64,000 nt of DNA from a bacterium (GTDB lineage: Bacteria > Desulfobacterota > Deferrisomatia > Deferrisomatales > Deferrisomataceae), in contig JALUTY010000014.1 of NCBI GenBank assembly GCA_027021615.1, positions 1 through 64,000 on the forward strand, given 5' to 3'. The translations under genes were made by a program, and so were the position numbers. Shown here piece by piece: positions 7,966 through 16,150 of the stretch; the stretch's first letter is position 1, and every line of letters starts with the position of its first letter. The notes beneath the pieces are model-generated. The model saw only the letters and a program-made list of their open reading frames with translations, ran no database searches and had not been told where the DNA came from.

Positions 7966-8420
7966 GGGGCTGGAAAGCCCGATCAGGCCCTGTGCGGGGC
8001 CCGGCAACGAGGAAAGGTAACGCTTGGTGGTGCTGGGGCCATCGGCGGCGGCGGGGCATGGGGCCTGCTTCCGGCCGGGCGCGAGTGCAGCATCCGATCG
8101 CCGCGCCTTCGCATGCCGTTACCGGAGCAGCCTGTTCGGGCGGCGACAGCGGAGGACCTTGGAATTCGGCGAAGCTACGGATGGTTGGGGGGCGCGGCGA
8201 GCCAAGGAGCCGCGCCCGGCGCTCCAGCAGACCCCACGCCCCCCGAGCTTGGGCGCTGGCTCAGGAGCCGCTCGGCTGCCTAGCCGCCCAGCGGGCCGAA
8301 GGCCCCGACCGAAAACCGTAGACCGACGACCGTAGACCGAGGTTACTGGAAAGCTGGGAGGCGGAGAAATCAGCGGACAGGCTTCCACTGTCCTCTGTCT
8401 TCTGTCCTCTGTCCTCTGAC
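7966..8420. repeat. Mosaic intergenic element, site 5 (longest set of parts)
   Basis: No gene. Parts in order: GC hairpin and AAAGGTAACG box (about 7975-8025); a long inverted repeat of a second subtype, arms 8053-8069 and 8226-8242, inner loop starting GTGCAGCATCCGATCG, shared with the copy at 62803-62998; an 8-nt array (8266-8300); a GACCGAC 7-nt array (8307-8338); a GAGGTTACTGGAAAG leader box (8336-8351); and a second 7-nt array of TCCTCTG type (8388-8418) ending directly at the ATG at 8421. The methyltransferase thus starts without a normal ribosome site. Confidence 0.85.
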
Positions 8421-9014
8421 ATGGACATCGATCTCGTTCTCGAAATCAACCGGTTGTGGGAGCCGGTGTACCCGCACATGGCCCGGTACCTGCTGGGGCG
8501 GTGCGGCGGCCGGACGGGACGGCTCCTGGATCTGGGGCCGTTCGCCGGGGGCATCGCGGTGGAGGCCCTGCGGCAGCGCGATGGGCTGGAGGCGGTGGTG
8601 TACGACGAGTCCCCTGGGGTGCCCGGCTGGGCCGGCGACCTGGCCCGAACGGCCGGCGTGGCCGCCCGCCTGGAGGCGCAGGTGGGCCCGCTGGAGCCCC
8701 TGGCCCTGGCGGACCGGTCGTTCGACGCGGTGGTGGTGCGGGGCGCGTTCTTCTTTCTCACCCCGGGGCTCCTCGCGGAGGTCGCGCGGGTGCTTGCGGA
8801 AGGCGGGTTCGGTTGGGTCGGGGGAGGGTACGGCCCCGACACGCCAGACGAGGTGATCCGGCCGATCGCGGACGTGTCCCGGGAACTGAATGCCCGCCTC
8901 GGGAAGCGTTGGGTCTCGGCGGACGAGGCGAGAACGCTCGTCCGGGAGGCCGGGTTGGCGGACCGGGCCCGGGTGGTGGAGCGGGGCGGGCTCTGGATCG
9001 AGGTGCGGGGGTGA
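8421..9014 (+). CDS. Class I SAM-dependent methyltransferase
   Basis: 197 aa. LLDLGPFAGGIAVEAL (about 32-47) is the SAM-binding motif I; RSFDAVVVRGAFFFLTPG (about 100-117) and EVARVLAEGGFGWVGGG are motifs typical of small Rossmann methyltransferases. Substrate unknown. It sits between yqeB and yqeC and its stop overlaps the yqeC start, so it is likely co-expressed with the hydroxylase maturation genes; whether it acts on the cofactor, on a substrate or is a recent insertion cannot be told. The ATG directly follows a 7-nt tandem array. Confidence 0.85.
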   Translation: MDIDLVLEINRLWEPVYPHMARYLLGRCGGRTGRLLDLGPFAGGIAVEALRQRDGLEAVVYDESPGVPGWAGDLARTAGVAARLEAQVGPLEPLALADRSFDAVVVRGAFFFLTPGLLAEVARVLAEGGFGWVGGGYGPDTPDEVIRPIADVSRELNARLGKRWVSADEARTLVREAGLADRARVVERGGLWIEVRG

Positions 9015-9844
9015 GGTTCACGAAGCCCCAACGGCTGGCCGACGCCCTGGGGGTGGGCCGGGGCGACCTGGTCACCGTGGTGGGGGCCGGGGGCAAGACC
9101 ACCCTGATGTACCGGCTGGTCCGGGAGCTTCGGGAGCAGGGGGTCCGGGCGGCTGCCGGCACCACCACCAAGATCTTTCCGCCGGATCCGGAGGGAGGAG
9201 GCAGGCTGGTCCTGGGGGAGGGCCCGGAGGCCCTGCAGGAGGCGGTGGCGCGGTGGGATTGGGCCGACCCCGGGTTTCCGGTGCTCGGCCGGACCCGGAT
9301 CCACCCGGGCAAGGTGGACGGCATCGACCCGGCCTGGGCCGTCGGGTTGCTGCGGGACGACCTTCTGGAGGCGCTGGTGCTCGAAGGGGACGGGTCGGCC
9401 CGCCGACCCGTGAAGGCGCCGGAGTCGTGGGAGCCGGTGGTGCCGGCCGAGACCACGGTGTTCGTGGCGGTGGCGGGGCTATCCTGCCTGGGGCGCCCCC
9501 TGGGGCCGGACGTGGCCTTCCGGACCGAACGGTTCGCCGCCGTCACGGGCCTGGGCGGGGGGGAGCCCATCTCGGCCGAGGCCCTGGCACGGCTGTTCGT
9601 GCACCCCGAGGGCGCCGCAAAGGGGTGCCCGCCCGGGGCCCGGGCCGTGGCGGTGCTGAACCAGGCCGACGACCCCCGGCGATGGGCCGCGGCCCGGGGG
9701 ATCGCCGGGGCCGTGCTGGCGGCCGGAGGACGGTTCGAAAGGGTGGTGGTGGCCAGGCTGGCCGAGCCCGAGGCGTGTTGGGAGGCGTGGGAGAAGGCCA
9801 TGCCCCCCGAGGGGGCGGCGGCTCGGGAGCCGCCTCGACCGTAG
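9011..9844 (+). CDS. yqeC: YqeC-family selenium-dependent hydroxylase accessory protein
   Basis: 277 aa, starting at GTG 9011 which overlaps the methyltransferase stop. A P-loop GAGGKTTLMYRL (about 27-38), the GTTTKIFPP segment, and EGDGSARRPVKAPESWEPV match the YqeC family, found together with YqeB in genomes with selenium-dependent molybdenum hydroxylases. It is probably a nucleotide-dependent maturation factor; its reaction is not established. Together with mocA and yqeB it is the main evidence that the upstream hydroxylase uses a selenium-containing cofactor. The stop codon TAG is formed by a GACCGTA heptad of the adjacent array. Confidence 0.88.
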   Translation: MRFTKPQRLADALGVGRGDLVTVVGAGGKTTLMYRLVRELREQGVRAAAGTTTKIFPPDPEGGGRLVLGEGPEALQEAVARWDWADPGFPVLGRTRIHPGKVDGIDPAWAVGLLRDDLLEALVLEGDGSARRPVKAPESWEPVVPAETTVFVAVAGLSCLGRPLGPDVAFRTERFAAVTGLGGGEPISAEALARLFVHPEGAAKGCPPGARAVAVLNQADDPRRWAAARGIAGAVLAAGGRFERVVVARLAEPEACWEAWEKAMPPEGAAAREPPRP

Positions 9845-9866
9845 ACCGTTGACCGAAGACCGACCT
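9817..9866. repeat. Mosaic intergenic element, site 6 (short 7-nt array)
   Basis: A GGCGGCTC-GG-GAGCCGCC hairpin (9817-9834) inside the end of yqeC, then four GACCGTA/GACCGTT/GACCGAA/GACCGAC heptads (9838-9865) that contain the yqeC stop codon. A run of eight T follows, without a stem directly before it. The remaining 95 bp to the next gene hold only its ribosome site. Confidence 0.75.
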
Positions 9867-9961
9867 TCTTTTTTTTGCCCCGGAGAAGAGGCGAGACGCC
9901 GTTCGACGATGCCCGGGTGCCTGGACGGGGGCCGTCGGATTCGGCTGGAGGAAAAAGGTCC

Positions 9962-11035
9962 ATGGCAGAAAACATGGTTTCACAAGGGCAAAGATCCCCC
10001 GGCCCCGACCGGTTCGACGGGTCCCGGATCGCGTTTCACAGCCTCTCCCGGCGGCTGGGACGGCCGTGGGTCGAGGCGTACATGGAGCGGGCCGCGGCCC
10101 GGGCGCGCACCGATCCGGAGGCGCGAAGGGCGCTGGCAGAGCTCTCCGGCGCCCGGACCCTGAACTTTCTCGTGGGCCCCTACGGCGAGGGCCGCGAGAA
10201 CCGGGGGCTCCTGTCGTGGACCCCCCAGGGCGGGCCCCCCGGCCTGGCCGGGCTGCCCTGGCCGGTGGAGGACCCGGCCGAGAACGCCCGCTGGGTCTGC
10301 GGGCTGGCCCGACGGTTGGGGGCCCTGGACGCGGGCGTGGCCCCGTTGGAGCCGGAGTGGGTGTACGGCCGGGTCCAGACCAACCCCTACGCCTCGGGGG
10401 AGCCGGAGACGAAGCCCATCGTGATCCGACCGGCGGCCGAGCCGGCCGAGACCCAGGACCAGTTCGTCCTTCCCGAGACCGTGAACCGGGCCGTGGTGCT
10501 CCTGGCGCCCATGGACCGGCGGCGCCTGGTGTCGAAGCGGCCGTACGAGGCGAGCATCGAGACGAACCTGGGCTACTCGCGCATGGCCGAGCTCGCCGTG
10601 TCGGTGGCCGGGGCCCTGCGGGCCGCGGGGTTCACCGCAATCCCGTGCATGAACGACACCGCCCTGTCCGTGCCCGTGGCCGTGGCCGCGGGCCTGGGAG
10701 TGGCCGGCCGCCACGGCATGCTGGCCGCGCAGGGGTGGGGGACCGCCGTGCGGATCGCCAAGGTGCTGACCGACATGCCCCTGGAGCCCGCGAAGCCGCC
10801 GGAGGAACCTCTGGCCGGGCTCTGCCACGACTGCGGAATCTGCGCCCGGGCCTGCCCGGCCGGGGCCATTCCCGAGGGCGAGCCCACGGCGGAGGCGCCC
10901 CACCCGTGCAACCGGCCGGGGTCCCTCAAGTGGCCCGTGGACGGCGAGGCCTGCCTTCGGTTCTGGGTGGAGCGGGGCGAGAGCTGCGGCCTGTGCCAGG
11001 GGGTGTGCCCGTTACAGGTATCGGTGGACGGATGA
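9962..11035 (+). CDS. Cytoplasmic reductive-dehalogenase-like 2x[4Fe-4S] protein
   Basis: 357 aa. The segment GYSRMAELAVSVAGALRAAG and VAAGLGVAGRHGML...TDMPL resemble the corrinoid-binding core shared by reductive dehalogenases and epoxyqueuosine reductase. Two ferredoxin-type motifs follow: CHDCGICARACPAG (about 283-296) and C-x10-CGLCQGVCP near the end. The frame opens at 9875, but ATG 9962 with GGAGGAAAAAGG five bases upstream is the better start. No twin-arginine signal or anchor protein gene is seen, so it is unlike respiratory RdhA enzymes and should act in the cytoplasm. It may be a catabolic or orphan member of the family; substrate unknown. QueG is less likely given the length and the atypical N-terminus. 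Confidence 0.78.
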   Translation: MAENMVSQGQRSPGPDRFDGSRIAFHSLSRRLGRPWVEAYMERAAARARTDPEARRALAELSGARTLNFLVGPYGEGRENRGLLSWTPQGGPPGLAGLPWPVEDPAENARWVCGLARRLGALDAGVAPLEPEWVYGRVQTNPYASGEPETKPIVIRPAAEPAETQDQFVLPETVNRAVVLLAPMDRRRLVSKRPYEASIETNLGYSRMAELAVSVAGALRAAGFTAIPCMNDTALSVPVAVAAGLGVAGRHGMLAAQGWGTAVRIAKVLTDMPLEPAKPPEEPLAGLCHDCGICARACPAGAIPEGEPTAEAPHPCNRPGSLKWPVDGEACLRFWVERGESCGLCQGVCPLQVSVDG

Positions 11036-11176
11036 CAGGTCCGGCGGGCTAGAGGCTAGAAACCAGAGACTAGAAACTAGGATCAGGCCTTTCAGCCTCC
11101 CAGCCGCCTAGCCGCCCACCGGGCCGAAGGCCCCAGACCGTCGACCGTCGACCGAAGTTCCAAAGGCAACCGATCC
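11036..11176. repeat. Mosaic intergenic element, site 7
   Basis: A TAGAGGC/TAGAAAC-type 7-nt array (11049-11081), an 8-nt array CCTCCCAG/CCGCCTAG/CCGCCCAC (11094-11119), the GGGCCGAAGGCCC hairpin, a GACCGTC 7-nt array (11137-11157) and a GAAGTTCCAAAGG leader box (11154-11166) 10 nt before the ATG at 11177. There is no long inverted repeat at this site. Confidence 0.8.
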
Positions 11177-11653
11177 ATGAGCCAGACGCTTCCTCTCACC
11201 GTGGATCCGGACCGGGGATCGCTCTTTGTCGGCACCGGCCGGTACCTCTTGATTCGGCCGGAGACCCTGGGGCCCCTGGTCTCGTCCGCGTCCGACGAGG
11301 TCCGGGCGGCCCTGATCGAGGGAGGCCGGGCCGGCGGCCGGCTGGCGGCCCGGGCGGTGCTGGATCGGGGCGGGGAAGGGAAGGGAGCGGTGGAGGAGAT
11401 CCTGGCGTTCGGTGCGCTCATCGGGTGGGGCCGGTTCCGCGTGGTGTGGGGGCCGGGGGGTGCCGAGGTCCGGCTGGCCGGCTCCCCGTTCGCAGAGGCC
11501 GCGGGTCGGGCCGCCGGACCCGTCTGCCACCTGGTGAGGGGGGTGCTCGAGGGGATCTGGGAAGAGGTGTTCGGACCTACGGTCGCGTTCGACGAGACCG
11601 GATGCGTGGCCTGTGGGGCCGACACGTGCCGGTTCGAGGAGAGAAGAGGGTGA
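11177..11653 (+). CDS. V4R domain protein
   Basis: 158 aa. The C-terminal pattern GPTVAFDETGCVACGADTC with closing RFEERRG, and the alternating helix/strand body, fit the V4R (4-vinyl reductase) domain, a small-molecule-binding module found in BchJ and in the N-terminal sensor of XylR/DmpR-type regulators of aromatic degradation. It has no DNA-binding or kinase domain. Its stop overlaps the GTG start of a CoA ligase, so it may bind the ligase's substrate or product, or act as an accessory subunit. Role inferred only from context. Confidence 0.75.
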   Translation: MSQTLPLTVDPDRGSLFVGTGRYLLIRPETLGPLVSSASDEVRAALIEGGRAGGRLAARAVLDRGGEGKGAVEEILAFGALIGWGRFRVVWGPGGAEVRLAGSPFAEAAGRAAGPVCHLVRGVLEGIWEEVFGPTVAFDETGCVACGADTCRFEERRG

Positions 11654-13038
11654 TCGCGGACCGGTCCACCCTGCGCACGGGGCGACCCGACCCCGGGGAG
11701 GCGCTTTGGAACCCTGGGGTGGAGGCCCTGCCGACGGACCGGATGCGCCGGCTGCAGTGGGAGCGGCTGCAGCGGCAGCTGGCCTACGTGTACCAAAGCT
11801 CCGCCTTCTACCGCCGTTGGTTCGACGAGGCCGGGGCGAGGCCGGAGGACGTGGACTCGTGGGACGCCTTCACCCGCCTGCCGATCCTGACCAAGGACGA
11901 CCTGCGCCGGGCCCAGGCCGAGAGCCTGGCCGAGCGGGGCGACCCGTTCGGCGGCATCTGCTGCGCGCCCCGGGACCGGGTGGTCCGGGTGAACGCCACC
12001 TCCGGCACCACCGGAACCCCCACGCTGTACCTGCTCACGGCCCACGACGTGGCCGTGGTCAACGAGATGCACGCCCGCAAGTACTGGCGGGCAGGGCTGC
12101 GGCCGGGCCACGTGATGCTCCAGGCCCTGAGCCTCTCCATGTTCACCGGCGGGCTGCCCCTGTCCCAGGGCATCATGCACCTGGGCGCGGCCGTGGTTCC
12201 GGTGGGCGTGGACGGCGGCAGCCGGCGGGTGCTGGAGTTCGCCCGGCTCACTCGGCCCCAGGCCGTCGTGGCCACCCCCAGCTTCGGGCTGCACCTGGTG
12301 GAGCGGTGCCCGGCCGTGCTGGGATGCGACCTCCGGGATCTGGGTATCCGGTGGTTTTTTGCGGCGGGCGAGCCGGGCGGGTCGGACCCGGCGATCCGCA
12401 GCCGGCTGGAGCAGGGGTTCGGCGCCCGGGTGTTCGACCACACCGGCGGCGGGCACGCGTTCCACGCCATCACCTGCCCCGAGCACGCGGGCATGCACTT
12501 CGTCTCGGCCGACCACTGCGTGCTGGAGCTGGTGGAGCCCGGCACCGGCCGGCCGGTGCCGGTGGGCGACGGGGCCGAGGGGGAGCTGGTGGTGACGTTC
12601 CTGGCCTGGGAGGGCACCCCGTTCGTGCGGGCGAGCTTCGGCGACGTGGTTCGGGTGTGGACGGGCCCGTGCGGGTGCGGACTGCCGGGCCTCAAGCTGA
12701 GCATCGTGGGCCGGGCCGACGACATGCTGATCGTCAAGGGCGTGAACCTGTTCCCCGGTGCGGTGCGGGCGGTCCTGGAGGAGTTCGTGCCCCGGGTCAC
12801 GGGCCACTTCCGCATCGTGCTGGCACGGCCCGGCCCCCGGGTGGACCCGCCCCTGCGGCTCCGGGTGGAGCGGGGAAGCGGGGTGGAGGGGGAGGCTCTG
12901 GCCCGGCTGGAGGCCGAGCTGGTGTCCGCCATGCGGGACCGGCTGCGGGTCCGGCCCGCCGTGGAGTGGGTGGACCCGGGAACGCTGCCCCGGCCCACCC
13001 ACAAGGCCCGGTGGGTCGAGGTGGAGGGAGACGGATGA
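11650..13038 (+). CDS. Second phenylacetate-CoA ligase-like enzyme
   Basis: 462 aa from GTG 11650. NATSGTTGTPTLY (about 116-128) is the phosphate loop; GRADDMLIVKGVNLFPG (about 356-372) and the C-terminal PRPTHKARWVEVEGDG complete the AMP-ligase architecture. The usual acid-recognition motif GMTE is altered to HTGGGHAFH, indicating a different substrate pocket from the ligase at 869. Both ends overlap neighbours by 4 nt (V4R gene upstream, HyuB-type gene downstream), so the three are one translational unit. In acetophenone-type pathways a carboxylase made of Hyu subunits is followed by CoA ligation, which this layout recalls, but no HyuA subunit is present here. Confidence 0.86.
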   Translation: MIADRSTLRTGRPDPGEALWNPGVEALPTDRMRRLQWERLQRQLAYVYQSSAFYRRWFDEAGARPEDVDSWDAFTRLPILTKDDLRRAQAESLAERGDPFGGICCAPRDRVVRVNATSGTTGTPTLYLLTAHDVAVVNEMHARKYWRAGLRPGHVMLQALSLSMFTGGLPLSQGIMHLGAAVVPVGVDGGSRRVLEFARLTRPQAVVATPSFGLHLVERCPAVLGCDLRDLGIRWFFAAGEPGGSDPAIRSRLEQGFGARVFDHTGGGHAFHAITCPEHAGMHFVSADHCVLELVEPGTGRPVPVGDGAEGELVVTFLAWEGTPFVRASFGDVVRVWTGPCGCGLPGLKLSIVGRADDMLIVKGVNLFPGAVRAVLEEFVPRVTGHFRIVLARPGPRVDPPLRLRVERGSGVEGEALARLEAELVSAMRDRLRVRPAVEWVDPGTLPRPTHKARWVEVEGDG

Positions 13039-14648
13039 GCCCCGCGTCCCCGGCCGCGGAGGTGGCCATCCTCCGGCACCGGCTCAAGAGCCTGACCCGG
13101 GAGATGGGCCTGGCGCTGCTGCACACGGCCCGGTCCCCGATCCTGGCCGAGGCCCGGGACTTCGTGACCGGCCTGTACGACGCCCGGGGCCGGATGTTGG
13201 AGCAGACCGAGTACATCCCGGTGCTCGCGTTCGCGGTGCAGCCGGCGCTCCAGGACCTGATCGAGACCTTTGGGGACGACGTGGGCCCGGGGGACGTGTT
13301 CCTCCACAACGACGTGTTCCGGGGCGGCAACCAGCTCGCCGATGTGTGCGTGTTCCGGCCGGTGTTCGTCGGGAACCGCCTGGTGGCCTGGGCCGCGGTC
13401 AAGGGCCACCAGGCCGACATCGGCGGCGCGGTGGGGGGCGGGTACAACCCCCGGGCCACCGAGGTGTGGCAGGAGGGGCTGCGGATCCCGCCGGTGCGGG
13501 TGGTGCGCCGGGGCCGGAGGCTCCGGGACGTGTGGGACCTGATCCTGGCCAACATCCGGTATCCCGTGGTGGCCGAGGATCTGGAGGCGGCCATGGGGGC
13601 GTGCGTGGTGGGCGAGAGGGGGATGCGCCGGATCGTGGACCGCATGGGCCTGCCGGCGTACCTGGAGACCGTGGAGGCTCTGATGGACGCCACCGAGCGC
13701 CGGATGCGGGCCGCGATCCGGGAGTTCCCGCCGGGCCGGTACGAGGGGGAGGCGCCGGTGGGAGCCGGCGCCGAGGAACGGGGGCACCTCCTGTGGATCC
13801 GGTGCCAGGTGGAGGTGGGGGACGGAGAGGTGCTCATCCGGTACGACGGCACCTCGGCCCAGACCGAGGGGTTCCTCAACGCCCCGGCCTCGGCCTCGCT
13901 GTCCGCGGCGGTGCTCACGCTCCTCATGATCCTGGCGCCCGACATCCCCCACAACGAGGGCATGCTCCGGCCCCTGCGGATCCGGCTGCCCGAGGGGACG
14001 ATCCTCGCGGCCCGGCCCCCGGCCGCCACCGGGTTCGGGAACACCCTGACCGGCGCCCACGCCGACGCCCTGTTCAAGGCGTTCTTTCAGGCGAGGCCCG
14101 ACCGGGTCACGGCCGGGTGGAACCGGATGCTGGCCGTGGTGCTCGCCGGCCGGGATCCCCGCAGCGGCGGCGCGCCCTACGTGGACATCCTGTTCAACGC
14201 CCTCAAGGGCGGGAGCGGGGCCATGGAGGGGTGCCACGGCTACGACCACATCGGGCTGATCAACTGCGCCGGCGGCATCCTGGCCCAGGACCCCGAGATG
14301 TTCGAGAGGGCCGTGCCCCACCGCCTGGAGCGGCACGAGTACGCGCCGGGCACGGCGGGCCGGGGCTGCTGGCGGGGCGGCCAGGGGGTGGTGACCCGGA
14401 TTCGGTTCGGCGCGCCGGTGGACCGGGTGGTGGTGTTCGGCGACGGCCTGGCCGAGGAGACCCGGGCGTTCGGCCTGGCCGGGGGGCAGCCGGGGTCCCG
14501 GAACCACCTGTTCCTGGACCTGCCCGACGGCCGGCGGCTTCGGCCGCGCTCCCTGGATCTGCTCGAAGGGCTGCCCGAGGGCACGGTGCTGTGCCAGGTG
14601 GCCGGGGGCGGCGGAGGGTTCGGTTCGGTTGCCAACGAAGACAAATAG
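13035..14648 (+). CDS. Hydantoinase B/oxoprolinase family protein
   Basis: 537 aa, complete, near the usual 500-600 aa. Visible family segments: VFLHNDVFRGGNQLADV (metal-site region, about 95-111), KGHQADIGGAVGGGYNP (about 128-144), ATGFGNTLTGAHADALF and the C-terminal VAGGGGGFG. HyuB proteins pair with HyuA to hydrolyse hydantoins or oxoproline, or form ATP-dependent carboxylases of acetone or acetophenone. The partner HyuA is not in the window; the fragment at 1-432 shows that another HyuB gene and perhaps HyuA lie just upstream. ATG overlaps the preceding ligase stop. Confidence 0.88.
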   Translation: MSPASPAAEVAILRHRLKSLTREMGLALLHTARSPILAEARDFVTGLYDARGRMLEQTEYIPVLAFAVQPALQDLIETFGDDVGPGDVFLHNDVFRGGNQLADVCVFRPVFVGNRLVAWAAVKGHQADIGGAVGGGYNPRATEVWQEGLRIPPVRVVRRGRRLRDVWDLILANIRYPVVAEDLEAAMGACVVGERGMRRIVDRMGLPAYLETVEALMDATERRMRAAIREFPPGRYEGEAPVGAGAEERGHLLWIRCQVEVGDGEVLIRYDGTSAQTEGFLNAPASASLSAAVLTLLMILAPDIPHNEGMLRPLRIRLPEGTILAARPPAATGFGNTLTGAHADALFKAFFQARPDRVTAGWNRMLAVVLAGRDPRSGGAPYVDILFNALKGGSGAMEGCHGYDHIGLINCAGGILAQDPEMFERAVPHRLERHEYAPGTAGRGCWRGGQGVVTRIRFGAPVDRVVVFGDGLAEETRAFGLAGGQPGSRNHLFLDLPDGRRLRPRSLDLLEGLPEGTVLCQVAGGGGGFGSVANEDK

Positions 14649-14663
14649 TGTTTGAATGAGACG

Positions 14664-15445
14664 ATGAGAGAACAGAGCGAAAGCACGCCGATCTTGCGCG
14701 TGGAGCACGTGACCATGGATTTCGACGGGCTCCGCGCGCTAAACGACTGTTCATTCGTGGTGGAGCCGGGCGAGATCTTCGCCGTGATCGGGCCCAACGG
14801 GGCGGGCAAGTCCACCCTGTTCAACGTGATCACCGGCCTGTACCGGCCCACGCAGGGGCAGGTGTACTTCCGGGGGGTGCGGGTGGACCGGATGCGGCCC
14901 AACCGGGTGGGCCGCATGGGCATGGCCCGGAGCTTCCAGAACCTGGAGCTGTTCAAGGGCCTCACGGCGGCGGAGAACGTGCTGGTGGGGGGGCATCGGC
15001 ACCTGGGGTACGGGTTCTTCCGGGCCCTCTGGGGGGACCCGGGCGTGCGGCGGCGCGAGGCCCGGGGCCTCGACCGGGCCCGGGACCTGCTCGGGTTCCT
15101 GGGGGCAGCGGAGTTCGCCGACGTGGCCGTGGACGACCTGCCGTACGGGGTCCAGAAGAAGGTCGAGGTGGCCCGGGCCCTGGCCACGGACCCGGTGCTC
15201 CTGCTCCTGGACGAGCCCGCGGCCGGGCTGAACGACGCAGAGACCGAGGATTTGATGGAGACGGTTCGCCGCATCCGGGACGAGCGCGGCATCACGGTCG
15301 TCCTGGTGGAGCACAACATGCGGTTCGTGATGGGGCTGTCCGACCGGGTGTGCGTGCTCAACTACGGCAGCATCCTGGCCCAGGGCCGGCCGGACGAGGT
15401 GCGCTCGAACCCCCGGGTGGTCGAGGCGTACCTGGGAGAAGAGCC

Positions 15446-15452
<7 letters not shown>
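14664..15452 (+). CDS. livG: Branched-chain amino-acid-type ABC transporter ATPase LivG
   Basis: 262 aa. Walker A GPNGAGKST (about 37-45), Walker B VLLLLDEPAAGLN, H-loop VEHNM, and LPYGVQKKVEVARAL in place of the LSGGQ signature, as usual for LivG. With LivF it energises import through LivH/LivM. A TTG at 14652 would add four residues; ATG 14664 was chosen, though neither has a strong ribosome site. The stop overlaps the GTG of livF. The setting beside CoA ligases suggests transport of an organic or aromatic acid rather than leucine. Confidence 0.93.
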
Positions 15453-16150
<698 letters not shown>

